NCBI GenBank assembly: GCA_037127315.1
Contig: JBBBDQ010001918.1
Location: 1,871,001 to 1,935,000, forward strand
DNA length: 64,000 nt
Reading direction: 5' to 3'
Source of the DNA: Ascarosepion bandense
Taxonomy: Eukaryota; Mollusca; Cephalopoda; Sepiida; Sepiidae
Program-made: the position numbers and the translations under genes
In this document: positions 44,931 to 54,194 of the stretch, one piece after another
How the letters are laid out: each line of letters begins with the position of its first letter
How positions within the stretch are numbered: the stretch's first letter is position 1
Notes under the pieces: generated by a model
What the model saw: the letters and a program-made list of their open reading frames with translations, nothing else
What the model was told of the DNA's origin: nothing
The model's database searches: none

Positions 44931-44954
44931 ATATATATATATATATATACATAT

Positions 44955-45012
<58 letters not shown>
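44931..45012. repeat. (TA)n/(CA)n compound microsatellite
   Basis: TA tracts interrupted by ACATATACACACACAT, then about twelve CA units. Confidence 0.95.
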
Positions 45013-45477
45013 GGTCTTTTTATAACAGATAGTTTTCTCTTCGAGTTACGTGTGATATCCATTTTAATGTAGCTGTTGTTGAATAACCTCATATGAAGTG
45101 GTTTATATTTCGTACGATCTTTTATTTACGCTTCTGTAGTGACGGTCGGCAAGACTCGGAAAAGGATTGGCCTTATTATGATTTACAGGTCTCATTCGCA
45201 CGAAGCCATTTAAATGCTTGATATGAGAAATTAGAAAAAGTTATTCTCTTAAAACAGTTATTTCAGGGAAGTAGCTTTCTCAAGTTTACTAATGGTTATC
45301 GCTCTTTCCAATATATTCATGGGAACTTTCTTAGAAATCAAATTTTTTTGAGTAGTGTCGAAAAACATCTTTATAATACTAGAGTACCCATTCTGTCAAA
45401 AATGACAGTAAAATATTGAATGGATTATTAGTTGTTTTCCTCCAGACTATCCCCCACTAAGCGTGACTAGAGGTTAT

Positions 45478-46175
45478 GTATAATTTTTTTTTCTAAGCAT
45501 ATACTGTTAAATATAAGACACAATGAATGTCTATTATGTTTAATCATGAGCCGTTCTAAACATCGTATTTTGGTTTTAATTTTAGTTGAAAATAAAGACA
45601 AAAATTCTCCAACATTTGGATAATTTTTTATTAATTTGGTTCTAAGCTTTCGGCTCACATGAGCCATCATCAGAGAGGTTACAAGGACGGCAACACCATC
45701 AGCGACGATTTTATCTTGTGTTGACATAAAACTTCGCTAAGCAACGGCAATAGTTACCAAAAATAACAAACGCAGTTCGCAAATTTACAATGCGGTTCTA
45801 TGACGTCACACCGCGTGATAGCGCGAAATGACAACAGAACCATGTATTCAAATGCAATGTAATGTGTTATTTCCTTGAATTTTTCACTTGTGGTTGAAGA
45901 CTGTAAGATTCCTTTAATACGTACAACTTCAGTGTTGATTAGTTGTAATCCCTGTTTGGCTGTGTGTATTTGCCATTTAATGAGGTACCATTGAAATTTC
46001 TTATTGTTAGGATCATTCAATGCTGCGGCATCATGTAACAAATTTAGTGTATCGAGACAGAAGACAATTTTCTAAACATATATAAGATATAAATATAAGA
46101 GACAATGAATGTCTATTATGTTTAATCATGAGCCGTTCTAAACATCCTTTTTTGGCATTAATTTCAGGTGAATAT
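45478..46175 (-). mobile_element. Penelope-like element with pseudo-LTR-like repeats
   Basis: Read on the minus strand, a partial repeat unit (46175-46040) is followed by an open frame (46041-45754; LHDAAALNDPNNKKFQWYLI). A fuller repeat unit follows (about 45720-45478), sharing TAATCATGAGCCGTTCTAAA and ATAAGA.ACAATGAATGTC (plus orientation) with the first. The second unit carries the best hammerhead-like core of the window. The order repeat, ORF, repeat fits an internally deleted Penelope-like element, but no reverse transcriptase motif remains to confirm it. Confidence 0.5.
45648..45673 (-). other. Hammerhead-core-like motif, five-pair stem II
   Basis: On the minus strand CTGATGA is followed by T, a perfect GGCTC/GAGCC stem closing ATGT, and GAAA. 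Copies at 33674-33699 (CTGAAGA) and 53930-53955 (CTGAAGA, one mismatch) keep the stem. Stems I and III with a cleavage triplet are not obvious, so activity is unproven. Confidence 0.55.
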
Positions 46176-46189
46176 ATATATATAAAACG

Positions 46190-46208
46190 GTCTTTATTAT
46201 AACAGAGA

Positions 46209-46240
<32 letters not shown>
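46190..46240. repeat. (TA)n microsatellite
   Basis: About fifteen TA units at the end of a Penelope-like fragment; a shorter TA tract lies at 46175-46184. Confidence 0.9.
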
Positions 46241-46436
46241 CTTCACTACTTGACGACATAATTATTGCAGAAAAATAAAATAAGGTACTTAAAGAACAAA
46301 CACGCGGCAAGAGATTTCATAACTAGCAGTAAAGTTTAATAACTGGTAGTAAAGAGAATGAACTAAGCTGACGTTGCCTTGCTATTCTGTCTCTTTCTAT
46401 GAACGTGATAAGAGGGATATATATATATACAAATAA

Positions 46437-46602
46437 TTACACAAGATGATAATGCCATTAAGACGAAAAAGGTTACTTGGGGTGAAAGAGAATGAGGCTA
46501 TTTCCGAAGAGACCGGCAACCCAACTCTAAACAGAAAACAAGGGATAAACATCTACACCGGTTTAATAGACAAGGAAGGAGTGTGAATTCGACAATACGA
46601 AG
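46437..46602 (-). mobile_element. Decayed SINE-3 copy
   Basis: ATGATAATGCCATTAAGACG, ACCGGCAACCCAACTCTAAA and GGAAGGAGTGTGAATTCG match the SINE-3 module order. Confidence 0.6.
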
Positions 46603-46727
46603 TAAACATATTTACTAAAATTTCTTGGAGAGAGAGCTAATAAGCTAGCGTGATCACTTTTTTAAAAACAAGGCCAGTATACTTAAGACTCGGATATGAA
46701 ATGTGAAATTTCGGTCGTGGAACTGGA

Positions 46728-47237
46728 TTTGGTTAGTTGGTTGGTTGGTTGTTTTGTTTTATGGCATATCAGCCCCGGCGGGTCATTTATTGCCAACTAA
46801 TTTTTTAAAATTTATTTATTGCTGGTAATACCTTTTTTCTTTCTACAATTTATTATTGTTTATATATAAATTTTGTGTCTAGTAATACTTTTCTTTTCGA
46901 GTATCAAGATTCATTGGGATTTGTTTTTAAGGGCAGGGTCCCAAGTCCTACCCTGTTATTTAACCCATAACTGGAGAGAAGGGACGGATTAATACCTTTC
47001 CCAAGGGTACCAGTGCATAAGTGAATGCAGGGTATTCAACTGGAATTCGAACCCGGCTCACCGATTTCTCTTTCCGAACCGATATCCACTGCACCACAAC
47101 ACACATCCATCACTAAACACTTACAGCACCTGGTATTCCCAAGCGGTCACCCATCTAAGTACTGATCAGGCTCAACGTTGCTTAACTTCGGTGATCGAGC
47201 GAGAACCGGTGTATTCAACGTGATATAGCCGTAAGCC
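46728..47237 (-). mobile_element. SINE-2: 5S rRNA-tRNA composite SINE with TSD
   Basis: The minus strand reads 5S-like head (47237 to about 47120), short spacer, then a well-preserved tRNA-like head with A box TGGTGCAGTGG and B box GGGTTCGAATTCC. The shared core (GGTATTAATCCG, GGGTTAAATAAC), T-rich/A-rich internal repeats and a tail ending AAAACAAAACAACCAACC follow. A 12 bp duplication CGTGGAACTGGA at 46716-46727 and 47238-47249 delimits it. It has the same architecture as 15909-16400 but is better preserved. Confidence 0.92.
47120..47237 (-). pseudogene. 5S rRNA-derived SINE head
   Basis: It spans essentially the whole 5S gene: GGCTTACGGCTATA at the 5' end, AAGTTAAGCAACGTTGAGCC, AGTACTTAGATGGGTGACCG and GGGAATACCAGGTGCTGTAA at the 3' end. 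The internal control region is largely kept and could serve as an additional pol III promoter upstream of the tRNA-like boxes. Confidence 0.88.
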
Positions 47238-47313
47238 CGTGGAACTGGAATCGAGGGTTAATTCCTTTCTGTTTATAAATACTTGGTGTAAAACAAAATC
47301 CTTAAAATTGTTT

Positions 47314-47344
47314 TGACAAATTCCATTTGAGGACGAAACGCGTC
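47314..47344 (+). other. Degenerate hammerhead-like motif with GAAACGCGTC
   Basis: TTGACAA (for CUGANGA) is followed by a TCC/GGA stem and GAAACGCGTC. GAAACGCGUC is the short stem III plus cleavage triplet arrangement known from minimal type I hammerheads in Penelope-like elements. Outside the core, TCCTTA (47299-47304) and TAAGGA (47347-47352) are complementary, as stem I should be. Two core mismatches argue against activity. Confidence 0.45.
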
Positions 47345-47689
47345 GGTAAGGAAAAGTTTTCCTTTTGTCTTTATTTAAATTATCTTTCAGCTCGGTTGAG
47401 TTTTCGCGTTCCATCGAGGCGCTCACTTAAATGATCGATACTTGCAACTCGCTACCCGAACTATTTACATCCGTTTACATTGCAATCATGAAAAGGTGGG
47501 GGTGAATGCATTGTGTACCCGTAATCATTACGAGTTTTTTCAGTCCTTGCATCTTCCCCGTTCTAAGACAGTGGTAAACGGGGTGCCACAGGATTGGCTA
47601 ATCCTTCGTCTCCCACTTGCAGAGAGCGGAAAGATTTCCATTTGTTTTTATTCATATCTTAATTTATATGGTCACATCATCAAAATTAC

Positions 47690-48955
47690 TATAAAGAAAA
47701 AAAAAAAATAGAAAAATTACATTTACTTGATGGAACCTCCTGATGAGTGGAATGAACAATTACAAAAATGTTCAGCTACGAAAATGTTATCTGCGTACCT
47801 ATGTATATTAATGCATATGTCTCAATCCTCATAAATACGTTGGACACTATTGTGTTTATTGGGTATGTTGCTATCTAGCAGCTCACCACAAGCAGTGGTT
47901 ATTTACTTTATGCAGCTGGTGAATATTGTATTTTGTTGATGTTATAAAAGATTCCTATTTCATTTTCTAGCCACCATTTTGATTATTTCTCATTCAGTAA
48001 CCTTTTTAGGCTGCAACAGAAACCCTAAAGTCAAGGTGCTGAGTATAACATCAATCAACTAAGTGACAAGTTTTATATTGTATTAATTATATATATATAT
48101 ATATATACGTACACAATCTTAATGCATATGCACGTATGCCTTCATATAGACACACATGTATTTGAAAGTTACACCCATACATATCTACAGTCATATAAAC
48201 ATATTCATTCATGTATATCCATAAGCAAACGCAGAGTGAATGTATAAATGCCTTTCCTTAAAATGAAATTATATATATATATAAATAAATGGAGAACCGA
48301 AAATTAATGTATACATAACTATCAGGTTTTCGCTCAAACAATAGAGACAGGAGTCAACAAAAGAGTGTGAAGAAAAAAATTGGTAGCCAGTGGAACCCGA
48401 AACAAAAACGAAATATCCTGCTTATTCATAATATTAAATCTGTCGTCTGTCTATTTCATGTGTCAAAATGCTTGATTTGAAAAAAAAAATAAAATAAAAT
48501 AAAAAAATAAAATGAAAAACATAAAAGCAAATTACATTTTCCCCTTCTTTCTAGGCCAACTTTCTTTTCATTACACGTGGCTTTCCTTTGGCTGTTAAAC
48601 AACATCTTTTTGGGATGCGGTTACGCTCAGACCGATTTCCAACTGAAGGCAGCTACCAATTTAAAGACATGTAAAATAATAACTGTCATTCAGAAAAGTC
48701 ACGCATTTCTGGAAAAAAAAAAGGAAACTGTTGGCGAAAATCGACACTAAAAGCCTGACGGAGTTAATAGAGTCGACGGCTTTTTGACAGCATTTACCCA
48801 ACTCGAAAATACAACAATTCCTGATACGAAGAGCAATTTCTTCGTCCATTTTCTTTCTTATTCTGTTCACATTGAATCTCTTATTTGCAAGAATGTTTCA
48901 GTTTGTTTCTAATAAAAGAATCTCTGGCAATGAATGCAAGGAAAAATCTCATTAC
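47690..48955. other. No supported gene; simple repeats
   Basis: It contains poly(A) tracts (47697-47709, 48480-48515) and (TA)n at 48088-48107. The minus-strand frame 48661-48870 (MNRIRKKMDEEIALRIRNC) has no recognised homology. Confidence 0.4.
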
Positions 48956-48974
48956 AGATGAAGAGGAGACTTAG

Positions 48975-49426
48975 TCACAGAAACGTGGTTCTACAGAATG
49001 ATTCTGAAGACACCATAGACCGAACATGTGAGCAACGACGAAGTTCTAGAGACAATAGCAGCAAAATGGACACTTATACTTAACACCAGGAAGAGACAAT
49101 TGACATTTCTGGGGCATATGAAGATTTTTGGTAAAAGCGATACTCACAGAATAAATTGAAGGTAACAGAACCAGAGAAAAGCAACGTAAAATCTATTTGA
49201 CAAGCCTGAGCCAGTGGTTGACGGAGCAAAATTTGGGAGAGATGGCAATAGGACAAAGTTATAAAAACTAAAACGAACAGGAAATTGTGGAGAACCATGA
49301 TCGACAACATCCTGAAAAAGCACAGCACAAAGAAGAAGAAGAAACTGCAGACTGGAGCAGACATGTGATTAACGGAGAAGATCTAGAGATAATGACAACA
49401 AAAAGGACACTTATACTTAATATCAG
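48975..49426 (+). pseudogene. LINE-A C-terminal remnant, broken by SINEs
   Basis: GTGGTTCTACAGAATGATTC begins a run encoding WFYRMILKTP.TEHVSNDEVL, with stops. It continues with AGACAATTGACATTTCTGGG and ends AACATCCTGAAAAAGCACAG at about 49325. A second LINE-A copy starts at about 49345. It continues after the SINE dimer at 50053-50192 and, after another SINE, at 50508-50600. Confidence 0.75.
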
Positions 49427-50038
49427 ACTGTGCGTTCTGGTGCAGTGGATATTGACTCGGAACGACAAATCGGGGAGCCGAGTTCGAATTCCAGTTGAAT
49501 TCCTTGCATTCACTTCCGCACAAATACCATTGGGAAAGGTATTAATCCGTCTCTCTCCTCCAGTTATAGGTTAAATAATAGGACAGATTGGGTTCTACAG
49601 CCTTGGTCGGTAACCAGTCTACCGCAGAAAGCAATGGCAACCTACTGCGGGATAGTCTTCTGCTCAGTCAGTCACTTTCGAGACATGATCGCCCAAAGCG
49701 TGTATCACGTATGGCACTTAACTGACTGACTGAATATAATAGTTAGAAACATGATTAAGACTTTTACTGGGCATAAAGTGGGGGACCGGTTTTTTATTGT
49801 TGTGAAGTAATAAACTTATCCCCATGTAATTACTACTTAACAATATAATACATATCTTCTCCCTTTAGCTATGAGTCAAATTACAGGACAGATTGAGTTC
49901 TATAGCCTTGGTCGGAAACCAGTCTACCGCAGAAAGCAATGGCAACCTACTGCGGGATAATCTTCTGCCTAGTCAGTCATGTTTCTTTCGAGACATGATC
50001 GCCCAAAGCGTGTATCCTGTATGGCACTTAACTGACTG
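49427..50038 (+). mobile_element. Dimeric SINE-1 with TSD spanning the dimer
   Basis: The first unit has a full tRNA-like head (TTCTGGTGCAGTGGATATTG, GAGTTCGAATTCC), core, hairpin remnant and CTGACTGACTGA. A ~140 bp linker (AATAGTTAGAAACATGATTA, GGCATAAAGTGGGGG, GTAATTACTACTTAACAA) follows. The second unit starts at CTTTAGCTATGAGTCAAA, lacks a tRNA head and ends ACTGACTG. The 14 bp repeat ATACTTAATATCAG occurs at 49413-49426 and 50039-50052, inside a LINE-A fragment. The dimer was therefore inserted as a single transcript. Confidence 0.93.
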
Positions 50039-50052
50039 ATACTTAATATCAG

Positions 50053-50192
50053 GAACATAAAATTTACATTTCTGGAAAAAATAAAGAGGGTTTGGTGAAG
50101 TTGATACTTACAGGATAAATTGAAGTTAAGAGGAAAAGAAAAAAGAAACGAAGAATCTACCTGACGAGCCAATGAATCACAGAGCAAGGTTA
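50053..50192 (+). pseudogene. LINE-A fragment between two SINEs
   Basis: AGGAACATAAAATTTACATT, GAGGGTTTGGTGAAGTTGAT and ATCACAGAGCAAGGTTAGGG continue the fragment interrupted at 49426. Confidence 0.75.
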
Positions 50193-50507
50193 GGGAGTCA
50201 GTCAGTTAGTTAAGTGCCATACGTGATACACGCTTGGGCGATCATGTCTCGAAAGAGACATGACTGACTGGGCAGAAGATTATCCCACAGTAGGTTGCCA
50301 TTGCTTTCTGCGGTAGACTGGTTGCCGACCAAGGCTATAGAACCCAATCTGTCCTGCTATTTAATCCATAACTGGAAGGAAGAGACGGATTAATACCTTT
50401 CCCAAGGGTATTTGCGCGTAAGTGAATACAATGGATTCAACTGGAATTCGAACCCGGCTCCTCGGTTTCTCGTTCCGAGCTGATATCCACCGTACCACAA
50501 CGCACAG
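50193..50507 (-). mobile_element. SINE-1 copy, full monomer inside LINE-A
   Basis: Near consensus, tail GTCAGTCAGTTAGTTAAGTG to head CCACCGTACCACAACGCACA. It splits the LINE-A string GGTTAGGGAG/AGATGACAAT. The target duplication is short or ambiguous. Confidence 0.88.
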
Positions 50508-50940
50508 AGATGACAATAAAACAAAAATTATTAAGATCTATAAAGAACAGAAAGTTGTGGAAAACCATAATCACCCATGTCTTGAGGGTAACAGGACAAA
50601 GACATTGCAAACTAGAGCGCTGTTGAAAATACTATCGACCAAACATGAGAGCAACCATGAAGTTCTTTAGAAAATGTCAACAAAAAAGACACTTATACTT
50701 AACAGGAAGAAACAGTTGAAGTTTGTCAGACACATAATGAAGAGGCCTAGAAAATTTGATACACGCAGGGCAGATTGAGAGTAACATAAAAACTACTAGA
50801 TAAGCTTGTGTAAAAGGATGATAGAATTAGAGAATGGGAGAGATAGCAATAGAGCAAAAGTTATAAAGAGCTATAAAACAAAGTAAATTGTGGAGAGCCG
50901 TAATCGACAACGTTCTGAACGGACACGGTACATAGAAGCA
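50508..50940 (+). pseudogene. LINE-A 3' ends, two fragments
   Basis: 50508-50600 finishes the nested copy (AGAAAGTTGTGGAAAACCAT, GTCTTGAGGGTAACAGGACA). 50615-50940 is another fragment starting ATACTATCGACCAAACATGA. It goes through AACAGTTGAAGTTTGTCAGA to AACGTTCTGAACGGACACGG. Confidence 0.7.
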
Positions 50941-51181
50941 GTGTACTGAACAGTAAATGTAATTGTTGTGGGGCCTCCGCTTTTTTACATGATAATGGAC
51001 TCGACTTGAGTATACATCTACTGTCATAGTGAGATAAGTCAGTTACCGTAAAAGTCCGACAAATACCGAGGTTTCACGGAGAATAGAGCGTCAGTAGTTC
51101 ATAGTAGCTCTGAGCTCCACTCTGACAGAAGATTACTACGCAACACCCGTCTGCTTCCGACGTGGACATATTAATTCTACT

Positions 51182-51350
51182 ATGGCTTCACTTCAGAGGC
51201 TTGTATATACTTTTCTTACTAATCGTATCCCTGGATTACAAACCTGCGTTCAAGTTTGTATCTTTACGTTTAATATACTTATATTTCTATCTCAAATATC
51301 TGGTTTGTTGATCATTATTTGTGCGGTTCTCGATCCTGAAATCCACAACC
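51182..51350 (+). CDS. Candidate first exon, tetraspanin-like membrane start
   Basis: From ATG the frame encodes 56 residues and then meets a plausible donor (AACC|GTAATAAG, phase 1). The peptide starts MASLQRLVYTFLTNRIPG and has one strong hydrophobic segment (VQVCIFTFNILIFLSQISG, LLIIICAVL) followed by DPEI. A TM1 of the form FxFN...G......D preceded by Cys resembles tetraspanins, but the match is loose. The preceding ~130 bp is less AT-rich and not recognisably repetitive, as a 5' UTR might be. It could equally be chance, and no second exon was identified. Confidence 0.2.
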
Positions 51351-51369
51351 GTAATAAGCATCCCTTGGG

Positions 51370-51520
51370 CACATAACGAGGAAAGAATGCTTATAAAATT
51401 TGTTATTCACATAACACATTGAAGGCAAGAGCGACAGAGGGAAGTAATACATGACCTACCTAATAAGCTTGTGTAAATGGTTGGCAAAACAAGGATTAAG
51501 AGAGACAGCAAAAAAAAAAA
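51370..51520 (+). pseudogene. LINE-A fragment
   Basis: ATTGAAGGCAAGAGCGACAG, CTACCTAATAAGCTTGTGTA and GGATTAAGAGAGACAGCA belong to LINE-A between the LTG.IEGK and GEIA segments. Confidence 0.6.
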
Positions 51521-51569
51521 AAACAAACAAACTTAACTAAAGGCTATAATGAACATGATTTGTTTTTTT

Positions 51570-51885
51570 CAGTTTTTTTTTATCATATCACCCCAAGCAA
51601 GGCGGTAATGCCACTGATGCGCAGATTTCTATTTTCCAATCTTTTTACTCTTTTCTTTTTATTTTTTATTTTTTTCAATTGGAGTAGATAGACTAAACTA
51701 TCGCCCAGTCCACACTCCTCCCACGTCTATTGAACAGGTGAAGAGGCTCATACCTTGTTCCCTGTTTAGGATGTAGTTTCCGGCATTCTCTTTTCCAATC
51801 TTTTCACTATTACGTAGCCCCCTGCACATCAGTGGCGTTACCGCCTTGCTCGGGGTGATACGATTAAAAAAAAAAAAAAAAAAAA
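51570..51885. mobile_element. Two SINE-3 copies in opposite orientation
   Basis: 51570-51630 is a short minus-sense 3' end (ATCATATCACCCCAAGCAAG to CTGATGCGCAG). 51693-51885 is a full plus-sense copy (CTATCGCCCAGTCCACACTC, CTATTGAACAGGTGAAGAGG, GTAGCCCCCTGCACATCAG, GGGGTGATACGATT, poly(A)). The pair forms a potential hairpin over the shared 3' end. Confidence 0.8.
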
Positions 51886-52690
51886 AAATTGTAATTTTAA
51901 AAATTAAATATTCTTGTCTTTCCATTAAATCTTGAAACCTTTTGCCTTTACCTTTTCATAAAGTTCACCTTTAAAATAGAAAGTCTGTTATACCCTGTTA
52001 GATTCAACACAATTATTATTAATAGAAAAATATGTAAAGGGATATAGAACTCTTAAAGAGGTACAAGAAACCTAGACATTTTTTACCCAACAAAATGGCG
52101 GGTTCTAAAACTTGTCCATTCTAATACCCGTACAAATAATTTAGATTCTGCGTCAAAGGAATAACATTTTTGTCCAAACCAACTAAAGAAAAATAAAAAA
52201 TCAACATTTTCAATATGTTTGTATTTTTGTTATTTATGCTTCTGTTCAAACGACAATTTCACCAACGCCTTAAAAAAATCAAGAGTTGTTAGAAAGAGAA
52301 AGTGTCAAACAACGTGTAAGTAATGAAACAATATATCTGGCTTAAAATTAACCGTCTTTGATGTGGGGCTTTTCACACAAAATTATGTGTCGACATTTGT
52401 CTATTTTTCTTCGTTCTCACTTGATATGTAACTGACAAGGGATCGCACTTTTTTCCATCCATTTTCCAAACGTTATAGTTTATAACTTGCATTACTGACT
52501 TTGTTTTGGGCATATTTTTTTTAATGTTTTTTTTAATTTTCAACCTTTTCTCTTACGATTTCTTAAACCTTTCTTTTCTTTCATTTACTTTGTGCATGAC
52601 ACCTTTCTCTTATTTCTCGATCATTTTTTTGTATATGATTCTATTCCTCGCTATTTTGGTGTGGGTTCTCTTTTCTAAACTTATTTATTA
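51886..52690. other. No recognised gene
   Basis: AT-rich DNA with a T-rich block at 52500-52690. The 61-codon frame there is compositional. Confidence 0.4.
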
Positions 52691-52696
52691 ATGGAA

Positions 52697-53385
52697 CTTT
52701 GTGTGTGTGTGTGTATGTGTCCGTTACCTATAGACTCCGAAACGGCTGAACTGATTTTCTTGAAAATTTACACAGTTGTACTATAAGCGTCTGCGAGTGT
52801 TCTTAGCTAGGTTTTGTGTCGAGGTACCCCCGATAAATATCGAAAATCAATAATCGAAAAAATCGGGTTATAAAAGGAGTGGTCCGATTTTAATCAAATT
52901 TGAGACACTCAAAGACATAAGAAACGATATTCAGAAGTTTCAAGGTGGCAGTTCTTACAATAGTGCAGAACATCGATAATATATATATATATATATAAAA
53001 GGCAAGATGTTTGTGTGTGTGTCTGTTTATCTGCCTATGTCTGTATTTTCTCAGCCCTTTTATTTTAGTTTTTGCTTCGGGTTTGGCTCTAAGTAGATAT
53101 AATTGTAGTACTTAGTCTCAGCCATGATACCATTTACTCAGAGAACTTAGCCTTCAAAATTCAGTTTACGACTAAAAACACTTATTTGATATCGATAGCA
53201 GGAAATAAAAATTTGACTTACATCCATTCATTTTTCTTTCAGTCTACGGTTTCGCTTTAACTGGAAACAACTATTGCTTTTTAGTCTTTCGTGCCAATGT
53301 CCAAAGAGTCTGAGCTCCAAGACCATGGATTAGTTTTAAAGCTTTCATTACACTCGAGCAACGCCGGGCTATACTGCTAGTACTT
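52697..53385 (-). mobile_element. REP-H repeat, inverted relative to 14.8 kb copy
   Basis: On the minus strand it opens CTAGCAGTATAGCCCGGCGT, TGCTCGAGTGTAATGAAAGC. It closes with AGTTCAGCCGTTTCGGAGTC, TATAGGTAACGGACACAT. Block order is the same as 14793-15515 throughout, with (TA)n at 52978-52996 in the middle of both. It is a better-preserved copy. Confidence 0.75.
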
Positions 53386-53544
53386 TTTAATCTTCTCTCA
53401 TTTCTTATTTCGGGGTCATCTCATTTTAGGTTCAAATTCTTTATTTCTCGTTACTTCAAGGATCCTTTGCGAGTTTTTAATGGTAATTCTAGCGCTTTAT
53501 TGTTCTTTTTTGCGCTTATTCCAAGATTCATTCCTTGTCCTTAT

Positions 53545-53735
53545 TTTTAGTATCTTCGAGAGATCTCGAAGTCCTGCCAAAATTCATCATTGGTGGTCAC
53601 ATCCTGAACAATATAAAATACGCGGATAACACAGTGCTGATAGCAGACACGGAAAGAAAACTGCAAGACCTCCTATCGGAGGTAGAAGAAAACTCAAAGA
53701 AAAAAGAAATATATATATATATATATATATATAAC
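53545..53735 (+). pseudogene. LINE reverse transcriptase fragment with YADN
   Basis: The plus strand reads FIIGGHILNNIKYADNTVLI, ADTERKLQDLLSEVEENSKK. This is the palm-domain active-site segment of a non-LTR reverse transcriptase. The usual YADD has become YADN, which removes one catalytic aspartate. The fragment runs into (TA)n. It probably belongs with the LINE-A C-terminal piece at 54195-54712, with a Penelope-like fragment between. Confidence 0.85.
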
Positions 53736-53789
53736 TGATGACCATGCATTCAGTCTTCTTGGCGTTTACGTTTAGTCCTTTCTTTCAGT

Positions 53790-54045
53790 AATATCAACAT
53801 ATATTGTTAAATATAAGAGACAATGAATGTCTTATATTTAATCATGAGCCGTTCTAAACATCGTATTTTGACTTTAATTTCAGGTGAAAATGAAGACAAA
53901 AATACTCCAACATTTTGTTGGTTCTAAGCTTTCAGCTCACACGAGCCATCTTCAGAGAGGTTACAGGGACGTTAACATAAAAACATCCACCATTAAAGAT
54001 GATTTTATCTTGTGTTGACACAAAATTTTGCTAAGCAACGATAAC
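53790..54045 (-). mobile_element. Penelope-like fragment with hammerhead-like core
   Basis: It is the same family as 33501-33890 and 45478-45720. On the minus strand CTGAAGA (53949-53955) is followed by a GGCTC/GAGCT stem closing GTGT, and GAAA (53930-53933). It is bounded by (TA)n on the left and (CA)n (54051-54076) on the right. Confidence 0.55.
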
Positions 54046-54049
54046 AGTT

Positions 54050-54082
<33 letters not shown>

Positions 54083-54194
54083 AGGAGCCCAAAATGCTAA
54101 CTACAGGTCGGGAATCTAAAATCAAGCAGGTATAGAAACTCAAATATCCGTGAAGTGTTCTAACAGAAGACGGAAAGCACGACACTGAGAACCG

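Noticed and set aside
48661..48870. Minus-strand frame MNRIRKKMDEEIALRI... as an exon
   Set aside because: No homology recognised, and the acceptor-like TTTTTTTTTCCAG lies inside the frame rather than at its start.
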